Source: an uncultured Opitutia bacterium
Lineage (GTDB): Bacteria > Verrucomicrobiota > Verrucomicrobiia > Opitutales > UBA953
Length of the DNA stretch: 6,766 nt
Direction of reading: 5' to 3'
NCBI GenBank assembly: GCA_903895475.1
Contig: CAITUF010000102.1
Location: forward strand, 1-6,766
This document shows positions 1 through 5,892 of this stretch, one piece after another; the stretch's first letter is position 1; every line of letters starts with the position of its first letter. The position numbers and the translations under genes are program-made. The notes under the pieces are model-generated. The model made no database searches. It was given only the letters and a program-made list of their open reading frames with translations, and was not told the origin of the DNA.

Positions 1-333
1 GGAGTCAACGACGAGGAGGCAACCGTCCGCCATGTTGAGCACGCGCTCGACTTCGCCGCCGAAGTCCGCGTGGCCTGGGGTGTCGATCAGGTTGATCTTA
101 TATTCCTTCTGATTGCGCGGGTCGGTCCACTTAATGGCGCAATTTTTCGCAGTGATCGTGATACCACGTTCACGCTCGAGGTCACCCGAGTCCATGATGA
201 GGCCGTGCTGGCCACCCGCGAGCTTGTCGAGGTCCTCGGCGCGGAACATGCCGGACTGGTAAAGCAGGCGGTCGGTGAGAGTGGTCTTGCCATGGTCGAC
301 GTGGGCAATGACTGCGATGTTACGGAGATTCAT
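1..333 (-). CDS. typA: Translational GTPase TypA/BipA, N-terminal part (3' end beyond window)
   Basis: This is the first 111 codons of TypA/BipA, an EF-G-like GTPase that binds the ribosome and helps ribosome assembly and stress or cold adaptation. Seen in the sequence: a P-loop AHVDHGKT (residues 10-17), the switch I stretch DLERERGITI (51-60), and the G3 motif DTPGHADFGGEVERV (84-98). The order and wording 'MDS.DLERERGIT' followed by 'DTPGHADFGGEVERVL' is characteristic of TypA rather than EF-G, LepA or EF-Tu. The G4 (NKxD) motif and the later domains lie outside the window. The start is the ATG at 331-333, only four residues before the first beta strand, as in family members. An AAGG Shine-Dalgarno candidate (343-346 on the plus strand) lies 9 nt upstream. 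It follows the M3 peptidase gene on the same strand after 105 bp, with a hairpin in between, so co-transcription is uncertain. Confidence 0.95.
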   Translation of the reverse strand, partial: MNLRNIAVIAHVDHGKTTLTDRLLYQSGMFRAEDLDKLAGGQHGLIMDSGDLERERGITITAKNCAIKWTDPRNQKEYKINLIDTPGHADFGGEVERVLNMADGCLLVVDS

Positions 334-353
334 CTGTAAAGGCCTTACGCATA

Positions 354-378
354 GGAAAAACCCCCTCGGTGCAAGGGG
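354..378 (-). terminator. Rho-independent-type terminator downstream of the M3 peptidase gene
   Basis: On the minus strand a 5-bp GC-rich stem (CCCCT pairing with AGGGG, 7-nt loop) is followed by G and five T residues. It lies 61-85 nt after the peptidase stop and only about 20 nt before the typA start. It could end the peptidase transcript or act as an attenuator in a typA leader. The stem is short, so confidence is moderate. Confidence 0.5.
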
Positions 379-392
379 AATAAGGCAACCTA

Positions 393-413
393 GCCCATTT
401 AGTGGGCATTTTT
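393..413 (+). terminator. Small hairpin with T-tract, plus-strand orientation
   Basis: GCCCA (393-397) and TGGGC (403-407) form a 5-bp stem with a 5-nt loop, followed by A and five T residues on the plus strand. No plus-strand gene lies upstream in the window. If it is functional it would stop antisense transcription entering the 3' end of the peptidase gene, or form one side of a two-directional terminator with the neighbouring hairpin. Chance formation is possible. Confidence 0.3.
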
Positions 414-438
414 ACGCTTCCGTCACCTCGGGAGGGTC

Positions 439-2544
439 TCAGGCCAAGCCATCCCGGACTAAGACGGCCTCAGAATCGAGGTCCCGGCCCATAAAATCAT
501 GGAAAACCTTCTCGGCGGGCTCGGAATTGCCTTTAGCGAGGATTTTAGCCCTTAACTCACGCCCAACCTTGGGGTTGAGGACGCCCTCCTTAAGGAAGCG
601 AGTAAAGGCATCGGCCTCCAAGGCCTCCGCCCATTTGTAAGAATAATACCCAGCCGCATAGCCGGTGGCGTCCGAGAAGAGGTGATTAAACCGTCGGGCC
701 ATGGAAGGCAGTCGACGGGTCGTCCGGGTCTGCCATGCGCCGAGGTCATCGTTCCAGTGCTTATCGAGGTCGGCATCCTTCAGTTCCTGGGCACGGATGT
801 GCAGGTCGAGGTCGAGCTTCGAAAAACAGAGCTGCCGCATACAGGTGGAGGCCGCACGGAAATTTGCGGCCGCTTCCAGTTTAGCAAGTAGCTCCGTCGG
901 CAGGGTCGCGTCCGTCTCGTGGTGACGAGCGAAGAGTGCGAGGGACTCTTCTTCCCAGCACCAGTTCTCGAGAATCTGCGACGGGAGCTCGACGAAGTCC
1001 CAGGCGACACGCACGCCCGCGAGGGATTCGACTTCGACCTCGGAGAGGACGTGGTGCAGTAAGTGGCCGAACTCGTGGAAGACCGTGGTGACTTCGTCGT
1101 GCGTCAGGAGGGCCTGCTTAGCACCGACCGGAGGCGTGAAGTTGCCGCACATCAAACCGAGGTGCGGGGCGAAGGAACCGTCGCGGCGCGGGCCGCCCGT
1201 TCGGAAGAAGTTCATCCAAGCACCACCGCGCTTCGATTCGCGGGGGAACCAATCAGTATAGAAGGAGCCGAGGTGACGGTCGCCGTCACGGACTTCGTAG
1301 AAGCGGACTTCAGGATGCCACACGGAGACGGGCTCGCCGTCCACGCGCGGGTCAGCCGCCCGGACGACCTGGCGTGTCCCCGCGGCCGCATCGACGTAGA
1401 CGGTATCACGGCCCACGACTTGGATACCGAAGAGGCCACCGAATAATTTGAACATGCCCGCAATGACGCCGTCGACCGGGAACCAAGGACGCAGGGCTTC
1501 ATCATCGAAGCCGTGTAACTCGCGACGCATCTGCTCGGAATAGTAGCCGAACTCCCAAGGGTGCAGCACGCGGACAGCGTCTCCAGCCTTCTGGGCACGA
1601 TAGGCTTCGAGCTCCGACATCTCCGCCTCAAACTTAGGGCGAATGCGTTTCGCCATGTCCTCAATGAACGACAGCGCGGTGGCGCCGTGACGAGCCATAC
1701 GGCGAGCCGTGGTGAAATCGGCGAAGTGCGCCTTGCCAAGCAGGCGGGCCTTCTCGTCGCGCAGGGCGAGAATCTCGGACACGAGTGCGGTGTTGTCCCA
1801 CTTCTCCTTGTGGCCGACTTGCGTCAGGCCTTCCCAACAGAGACGGCGGAGATCGTCGTCCTGCGCATACTGCAGCGCCGGCGAAACGGAAGGCTGCTGG
1901 AGCGTGAAGCGCCAGGCTTCGGGGCGACTCTTACCAGTGGCAGACTGCTTAGCGGCGGCGAGAGCGCTGGCCGGGAGGCCGGCCAAACGGGCTTCGTCGG
2001 TGACGAAGTGCTCCCAGTCATTCGTCGAATCGAGGACGTTTTCCGAATACTTCTGTGTCTTCGCGGCGAGGGCGGCATTGAGCTCAGCGAGTCGTTGCTT
2101 TTGTGCGGCCGGAAGGTCCGCGCCATTCTCCTCGAAATCAGCCATCGTCTCCTGCAAGAAACGGCGACGCACACCCGTCAACGCCTGGGCTTCTCCGGTC
2201 GCGGCGTAAGCCTTGAATACGGCCCAGATCTCGGCGTCGAGCGTGAGCGAAGTGTAGAAGGCCGTGACCTCCGGTAGGAGTGCATTGTAGGCGGTGCGAA
2301 GTTCCGGGGAATTCAGAACCGCATCGAGGTGCGTGACTAAGCCCCAGCCACGACCGAGTTCGCGCGTGGCGCTCTCGAAGCCCAGCAGGACGTTGTCATA
2401 AGTCAGAGCCGGGCCGGAAATTTTCTTGAAGCCATCGACATTACTACGGGCACGGCGCAGGGCCTCCCGAATGTCCGGCTCAATCGTTGCGGGCTGGAGT
2501 TGGCTCCAATTAAAGAGAAAGTCGTCTTTGAGAAAGGGGTGCAC
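439..2544 (-). CDS. prlC: M3A family zinc oligopeptidase (PrlC/OpdA-like)
   Basis: This encodes a complete M3 family metallopeptidase of about 701 residues, the usual length for oligopeptidase A (about 680-700). Such enzymes degrade short peptides in the cytoplasm, including cleaved signal peptides. Counting from the upstream TTG at 2560-2562, the zinc site HEFGH is at residues 496-500 (H496, E497, H500). The third ligand is E525 in WDFVELPSQ. The C-terminal GYAAGYYSYKWAE block (634-646) carries the substrate-contacting tyrosines of the M3A group. There is no signal peptide or membrane segment. I chose the GTG at 2542-2544 because it gives MHPFLKDDF, matching the 'NPFL..DF' start typical of relatives. 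The TTG at 2560-2562 adds six residues, and neither start has a good Shine-Dalgarno site. The gene is transcribed divergently from the BFN gene, with typA downstream. All key residues are present and no frameshift is seen. Confidence 0.93.
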   Translation of the reverse strand: MHPFLKDDFLFNWSQLQPATIEPDIREALRRARSNVDGFKKISGPALTYDNVLLGFESATRELGRGWGLVTHLDAVLNSPELRTAYNALLPEVTAFYTSLTLDAEIWAVFKAYAATGEAQALTGVRRRFLQETMADFEENGADLPAAQKQRLAELNAALAAKTQKYSENVLDSTNDWEHFVTDEARLAGLPASALAAAKQSATGKSRPEAWRFTLQQPSVSPALQYAQDDDLRRLCWEGLTQVGHKEKWDNTALVSEILALRDEKARLLGKAHFADFTTARRMARHGATALSFIEDMAKRIRPKFEAEMSELEAYRAQKAGDAVRVLHPWEFGYYSEQMRRELHGFDDEALRPWFPVDGVIAGMFKLFGGLFGIQVVGRDTVYVDAAAGTRQVVRAADPRVDGEPVSVWHPEVRFYEVRDGDRHLGSFYTDWFPRESKRGGAWMNFFRTGGPRRDGSFAPHLGLMCGNFTPPVGAKQALLTHDEVTTVFHEFGHLLHHVLSEVEVESLAGVRVAWDFVELPSQILENWCWEEESLALFARHHETDATLPTELLAKLEAAANFRAASTCMRQLCFSKLDLDLHIRAQELKDADLDKHWNDDLGAWQTRTTRRLPSMARRFNHLFSDATGYAAGYYSYKWAEALEADAFTRFLKEGVLNPKVGRELRAKILAKGNSEPAEKVFHDFMGRDLDSEAVLVRDGLA

Positions 2545-2547
2545 GGG

Positions 2548-2575
2548 TTGAAGGTGCCCCAAAAGAGGGTAATTT
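2548..2575 (+). promoter_or_regulatory. Weak sigma70-like promoter candidate for the BFN-dus operon
   Basis: In the divergent spacer, TTGAAG (2548-2553) and TAATTT (2570-2575) are separated by 16 nt. The match to consensus is partial, and the leader to the ATG at 2668 would be about 85 nt. A small hairpin (TTGCG at 2632-2636 pairing with CGCAA at 2640-2644) lies in that leader. This is a by-eye candidate only. Confidence 0.22.
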
Positions 2576-2667
2576 CAAGGTTGGTTGGCAGGAATATGCG
2601 ATGGCTTTCGGGCGTAATCGGGCAGTCAGGCTTGCGAACCGCAATGGATGGCCCAAATGCTTTCGTC

Positions 2668-3111
2668 ATGAGCAATCTGCCCGTGCTGCCCGTCCAGCAC
2701 CTCGAGGTCATTCCGACCAAGGGTGGTACGGCCGTATTCCTGGTCACCGAGCGTAAGACCATCGTCATCCAAGTCGACGCCTCGGTCGGCGAAGCCTTGC
2801 TGGCCGCCTTGGCCGGGAAGGTGGCGGATCGTCCGCAATCGCACGACCTGATGTTACACCTGCTGCTCGGCTTAGACGCCGTGGTCGGGCATGTTGTCAT
2901 CCTGGAAGTTAAAGACGGCGTGTTCTTTGCCCGTATCGTCCTAAGCCAAGAGGGCCCCGTCGCCCGCAAGGTGGCCGAAGTTGATGCGCGTCCCAGCGAC
3001 GCGCTAGTGCTGGCGGTGAAGGCCAAGCGTCCAGTTTTCCTCAGCCGCCAGGTGATTGAAACCTGCGAAGACATGACGGAGACGCTCGCCCGCCTCCGGA
3101 AGCAGGCGTGA
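2668..3111 (+). CDS. BFN/DUF151 family protein (bifunctional nuclease domain)
   Basis: This is a 147-residue protein that is almost entirely one BFN (DUF151) domain. The family is named after a plant protein with DNase and RNase activity; the role of most bacterial members is not established. Seen in the sequence: a beta-rich N-terminal half, the family motif RPQSHDL (residues 55-61, usually RPLTHDL), and the signature DARPSDA (106-112) followed by a strand-helix end. No signal peptide or membrane helix is present, so it is likely cytoplasmic. I chose the ATG at 2668 because the family homology starts about 10 residues later. ATGs at 2596 and 2644 are in frame but would add unconserved sequence, and none has a strong Shine-Dalgarno site. 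Its stop overlaps the GTG start of the dihydrouridine synthase by four bases, which indicates an operon and translational coupling. RNA-related work is inferred from this neighbour, not shown. Confidence 0.88.
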   Translation: MSNLPVLPVQHLEVIPTKGGTAVFLVTERKTIVIQVDASVGEALLAALAGKVADRPQSHDLMLHLLLGLDAVVGHVVILEVKDGVFFARIVLSQEGPVARKVAEVDARPSDALVLAVKAKRPVFLSRQVIETCEDMTETLARLRKQA

Positions 3112-4166
3112 GCACTCCCCTGCCCGACCCGCAGGTCGCCGGTACCCGTCCATCGGTACTCGCGCCGATGCAGGATGTCACCACCACGGGCTTCATGCGC
3201 GTCATCGGACGGCGCGAGGGGCCTGACTGGTTCGTGACCGAGTATTTCCGTGTGCATGAATCGTCGACGCCGGAAAAGCACATCGTCGACTCGCTCCTGA
3301 ACCACGGCACGGGACGCCCAGTCTTTGCCCAGTTGATCGGTGAAGACACGCCCCACATGGTGCGTACGATCAAGTTGCTGCAGAAATACCCAATCGCTGG
3401 CATCGACCTCAACATGGGCTGCCCGGCCCCAAAGGTTTATCGGAAGAACGTCGGCGGCGGCCTACTCCGCGACCCAGCCAAAATTGACGAGCTCCTCGGA
3501 GTCATGCGCGCGGAAACGCCCGGACGCTTTACGGTGAAGATGCGTATCGGCTTCGAGGATCAACGTCACTTCGACGCGATCCTCGCGCTCGTGGCGAAGC
3601 ACCAGGTCGACCTGCTCACGGTGCACGGTCGCACGGTCAAAGGCCTTTACTGGTCCGAGGTCGATTACGCTGCGATCACGCACGCGGTGAAGTCGGTCCC
3701 CTGCCCGGTCATCGCCAATGGGGACGTGACGAGTTCCGCTAAAGCCCAGCGACTCCTCGCCGAAACCGGTGCTTGGGGCATGATGATGGGCCGCCACGCC
3801 ATCCGAAACCCGTGGATCTTCCAGCAATGGCGGGCCGTCCAGCAAGGCCGCGCGCCGTTCGCGCCCACGCTCGGGGACGTTCGGCAGTATATCCAAGAAA
3901 TCGCCGAGGAGTGCTGCGATCAGGCGATGGCCGTCGACCGCCAGGCCGGGCGTCTCAAGAAATTTCTGAATTTTATCGGCCTCTCCGTCGACACGGAGGG
4001 ACGCTTTCTATTCGAGATGCGCCGCACGGAGACGATGTCAGATCTCCTGAAGTGCTGCGATGCCCATCTCCTCGGAGACCGCGCCACGGAGCGCTACCCC
4101 GAAGAGCCGCACCGAGGGCTCATCGCACGGCCGACGCGCGAGACCCAGCAAGGTTGCGAGCTTTAA
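3108..4166 (+). CDS. dus: tRNA-dihydrouridine synthase (Dus family)
   Basis: This is a 352-residue FMN- and NADPH-dependent enzyme that reduces uridines in the D-loop of tRNA. Visible family motifs along the TIM barrel are: APMQDVT (residues 19-25, flavin binding), AQLIG (74-78), NMGCPAPKV (102-110) with catalytic Cys105, KMR with Lys144, TVHGRT (171-176) with His173, ANGDV (203-207), and GMMMGRHAIRNPWIF (224-238) binding the FMN phosphate. An alpha-helical RNA-binding domain follows, from about residue 245 to 325. The start is the GTG at 3108. It overlaps the BFN stop as GTGA and has GGAAG 5 nt upstream, while the next Met (residue 21) would cut off part of the flavin site. I do not assign it to DusA, DusB or DusC. 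The last 20 residues look like an unstructured polar tail. The stop abuts the stop of the convergent membrane-protein gene with no spacer. Confidence 0.94.
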   Translation: MSTPLPDPQVAGTRPSVLAPMQDVTTTGFMRVIGRREGPDWFVTEYFRVHESSTPEKHIVDSLLNHGTGRPVFAQLIGEDTPHMVRTIKLLQKYPIAGIDLNMGCPAPKVYRKNVGGGLLRDPAKIDELLGVMRAETPGRFTVKMRIGFEDQRHFDAILALVAKHQVDLLTVHGRTVKGLYWSEVDYAAITHAVKSVPCPVIANGDVTSSAKAQRLLAETGAWGMMMGRHAIRNPWIFQQWRAVQQGRAPFAPTLGDVRQYIQEIAEECCDQAMAVDRQAGRLKKFLNFIGLSVDTEGRFLFEMRRTETMSDLLKCCDAHLLGDRATERYPEEPHRGLIARPTRETQQGCEL

Positions 4167-4880
4167 TCAGTCGCCCTTCACCGCGCCACGTAGCCGACGG
4201 TCACGGGCCAAGACCAGCAAGAGCGGGCCGCCAATCACTAGGAGCGACCAAAGGCCGGTGACCAAGGCGACGAACGTACCGAGACTACAGGCGCAGGATT
4301 GCTTGCGGCGCAGCACGAGGTACCAAGGCAAGCACAGGGCTAGGCCGACGAGCGAGGCCTTACTGGTACGCAGGAGCGATGACTCCAAGGTAGACTCATC
4401 GGTGCGGACGCGGCGGAGGAGAATGGCTGTCCAGACGATCCACGAGACCAGCCAAGCGACGAGGATACCGATGATGAACGCACCGCTCTCGAACTCCTTG
4501 GGGTTTGCCCCAGGCAGGAAGTAATAGACATCGAGTAACGCGAACAACGGCAGTGCCACGAGGAACGCCGTGCAGAAGGCGGCCCCAAGGAGTCGTGGCC
4601 AGAGTACCGCGGGCTGCGCCGAAAGGGTCAGCTTAGGCGCCAGCGGCAGGAAGAAGACGCAGGACTGCAGGAGCGCAAAGGCCCAGTAGAGCATCATCGG
4701 CACGACCTCGATGGTACTTTCCCCGAGGTGCTCCCAGTTAATGCGGAAAATGTTTCCGCCCAAGAGGTAACTCAGTTCGGGGGCATCCCCAAGGCTTAAA
4801 GATAACACTAGCTCCATCACTGCGTTGAACAAGAAGGCCAAGGGAATCGAGAAACAAAAAACCTTCAGAAGGGGTCTCAT
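4167..4880 (-). CDS. Multi-spanning membrane protein of unknown function
   Basis: I do not recognise this 237-residue protein. It is strongly hydrophobic, with about six likely membrane segments: near residues 5-30, 59-80, 97-122, 134-155, 175-190 and 200-225. The loop at 31-58 is acidic. The loop at 156-174 and the C-terminus (RDRRLRG) are basic, consistent with cytoplasmic N- and C-termini. The fifth segment is short and is followed by RRKQSCACS, with a CxC pair at Cys196 and Cys198. By simple counting this basic loop would be periplasmic, against the positive-inside rule, so that segment may not cross fully. There is no ATPase, protease or transporter signature. The start is the ATG at 4878-4880. 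It has no Shine-Dalgarno site but an AT-rich patch just upstream, so a very short or absent leader is possible. It is divergent from the Fe-S carrier gene. Confidence 0.8.
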   Translation of the reverse strand: MRPLLKVFCFSIPLAFLFNAVMELVLSLSLGDAPELSYLLGGNIFRINWEHLGESTIEVVPMMLYWAFALLQSCVFFLPLAPKLTLSAQPAVLWPRLLGAAFCTAFLVALPLFALLDVYYFLPGANPKEFESGAFIIGILVAWLVSWIVWTAILLRRVRTDESTLESSLLRTSKASLVGLALCLPWYLVLRRKQSCACSLGTFVALVTGLWSLLVIGGPLLLVLARDRRLRGAVKGD

Positions 4881-4936
4881 GGGGATAAAAATAGGGTATT
4901 TCCCGTAACCGTCGGGGCGAGTTTAAACAGCCCCCC

Positions 4937-4963
4937 TTGACTCTGCCTGTAGACCTATAAAGT
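4937..4963 (+). promoter_or_regulatory. Candidate promoter for the Fe-S carrier / msrB pair
   Basis: TTGACT (4937-4942) matches five of six bases of a -35 box. TATAAAGT (4956-4963) supplies a -10-like element: TAAAGT at 4958 gives a 15-nt spacer and TATAAA at 4956 gives 13, both shorter than the usual 17. It lies directly before the ATG at 4971, so the transcript would be nearly leaderless, which fits the lack of a clear Shine-Dalgarno site. Confidence 0.33.
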
Positions 4964-4970
4964 GATAGGC

Positions 4971-5287
4971 ATGATCAATCTCACCGAAGCCGCCGCCCAA
5001 CAGGTCCTGGTGCTGCAGAAAGCTCAGGCCAACCCGGAGTCGATCCTCCGCGTCCTCGTTGAGACTGGCGGCTGCTCCGGCTTCGAATACGGCATGGCGT
5101 TCGACATGCGCAAGGAAGGCGACCTCGAGTTCGAAAGCCAAGGCATGAAGATTCTCATCGACCCCACCAGCCACGCCTACCTCGACGGATCCACCGTACA
5201 TTTGACGACGGCCTGCACGGTAAGGGTTTTGAAGTGCGCAACCCCAACGCCAGCAGCACCTGCGGCTGCGGTAAATCTTTCAGCTAA
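4971..5287 (+). pseudogene. A-type iron-sulfur carrier (IscA/ErpA/HesB family), frameshifted in this sequence
   Basis: A-type carriers receive Fe-S clusters and pass them to apoproteins in the cytoplasm. The N-terminal 77 codons read normally: MINLTEAAAQQVL, then GGCSGFEYGMAFD with cluster ligand Cys35, then LIDPTSHAYLDGSTVH. From about 5201 the family sequence continues in the -1 frame (5201-5287): FDDGLHGKGFEVRNPNA, then STCGCGKSFS and a TAA at 5285-5287. Adding one base in the TTT at 5201-5203 restores a 105-residue protein with Cys98 and Cys100. The Cys35 to CGC spacing (62 residues) and the length match E. coli IscA (Cys35, Cys99, Cys101; 107 aa). Without correction the frame runs on through unrelated Ala/Pro-rich residues into msrB. 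Either the gene is truly disrupted and lacks two cluster ligands, or the read or assembly lost one T. The start is the ATG at 4971; an in-frame GTG at 4962 is less like the family. Confidence 0.85.
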
Positions 5288-5291
5288 CACC

Positions 5292-5873
5292 ATGAAGCCC
5301 CTCCTCCTACTCTCCCTCGCCGTCGGCCTCGCGGTCGCCCTCTTCGCTGCCACCTCCCCTTCCGAAACCAAGCCCATGACCAAAGCCGAAACCTCCCCTT
5401 CGAAAGCCCCACAAGTCCTCGTCACCCTCGACGACGGCAAAGGCGGCGTTAGCAAACCGCAGCTCGTCGACAAGGTTGTCCGCACCGACGCCGATTGGGC
5501 CGCCCGTCTGACGCCGGCGCAGTACGAAGTCTGCCGCGGCAAGGGCACGGAACGCCCCTTCTGCGGCACCCTTCTCGACAATAAGAAGACTGGCACCTAC
5601 CAGTGCATCTGCTGCGATCTCCCGCTCTTCTCGTCCGACGCCAAGTTCAATTCTGGCACCGGCTGGCCGAGCTTCTTCCAGCCCGTCTCCAAGGAAAACG
5701 TCGCAACCATCTCCGATAATAAATACGGCATGACCCGGACGGAAATCCTCTGCGCCCGTTGTGATTCCCACCTCGGTCACGTCTTCGAAGACGGCCCGAA
5801 GCCGACGGGCCTGCGCTATTGCTTAAACTCCGAATCGCTGAAGTTTAAGGAACGCGCCGGCGAGAAGAAGTAA
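5292..5873 (+). CDS. msrB: Peptide-methionine (R)-S-oxide reductase MsrB, with predicted signal peptide
   Basis: This is a 193-residue MsrB, which reduces methionine-R-sulfoxide in damaged proteins. Residues 1-22 (MKPLLLLSLAVGLAVALFAA then TS) form a typical Sec signal peptide without a lipobox cysteine. A Thr/Ser/Lys-rich linker follows to about 42, then the SelR domain. Zinc is bound by two CxxC pairs: Cys105/Cys108 and Cys154/Cys157. SGTGWPSFFQPV (121-132), DSHLGHVFEDGP (158-169) and the catalytic Cys177 in RYCLNSESLKF are all present. The position often used for a resolving cysteine in SGCGWPSF is Thr123 here; Cys91 in RPFCG could serve instead. The ATG at 5292 is 4 nt after the carrier gene's proper stop, so the two genes are probably one transcript. 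The frameshift upstream makes the same frame run through from 4971, but the signal peptide shows that 5292 is the real start. It is likely periplasmic. Confidence 0.9.
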   Translation: MKPLLLLSLAVGLAVALFAATSPSETKPMTKAETSPSKAPQVLVTLDDGKGGVSKPQLVDKVVRTDADWAARLTPAQYEVCRGKGTERPFCGTLLDNKKTGTYQCICCDLPLFSSDAKFNSGTGWPSFFQPVSKENVATISDNKYGMTRTEILCARCDSHLGHVFEDGPKPTGLRYCLNSESLKFKERAGEKK

Positions 5874-5892
5874 GCCGCGCTTACTTCTTTTT
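5863..5892 (+). terminator. Shared hairpin at the converging ends of msrB and obg
   Basis: AAGAAGTAAGC (5865-5875) and GCTTACTTCTT (5879-5889) form a perfect 11-bp inverted repeat around a 3-nt loop CGC. It is extended outward by A-T and G-T pairs and runs into TTT (5890-5892) on the plus strand. The msrB TAA (5871-5873) and the obg stop (5881-5883 on the plus strand) both lie in the stem, because both genes end in AAG AAG TAA GC. It probably terminates msrB transcription and may also act on obg. The stem is only moderately GC-rich and the T-run is short. Confidence 0.5.

Noticed and set aside
1561..2277. Plus-strand open frame inside the peptidase gene
   Set aside because: It is fully antisense to conserved M3 peptidase sequence; this is typical of GC-rich shadow frames.
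2500..2667. Longer N-terminus for the BFN protein
   Set aside because: It would overlap the divergent peptidase start, and the extra residues do not resemble the DUF151 family.
2403..3356. Long minus-strand open frame across the BFN and dus genes
   Set aside because: It is antisense to two well-supported genes and overlaps the peptidase start; its Arg/Ser/Thr-rich translation has no domain character.
4156..4174. Possible terminator hairpin at the dus / membrane-protein junction
   Set aside because: Only a 4-bp GCGA/TCGC stem with an 11-nt loop and no T-tract.
4921..4928. GTTTAAAC palindrome in the spacer upstream of the Fe-S carrier
   Set aside because: A single 8-bp palindrome with no second copy or known operator match; too little to call a binding site.
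5195..5206. Programmed -1 ribosomal frameshifting to make the full Fe-S carrier
   Set aside because: There is no X-XXY-YYZ slippery heptamer at the shift point (GTA CAT TTG), and I saw no obvious stimulatory stem just downstream. A lost T in a homopolymer is simpler.
4971..5873. A natural IscA-MsrB fusion protein in one open frame
   Set aside because: Past residue 77 the zero frame loses all family similarity, while the -1 frame carries the conserved C-terminus and its own stop. A signal peptide would also sit in the middle of the fusion.
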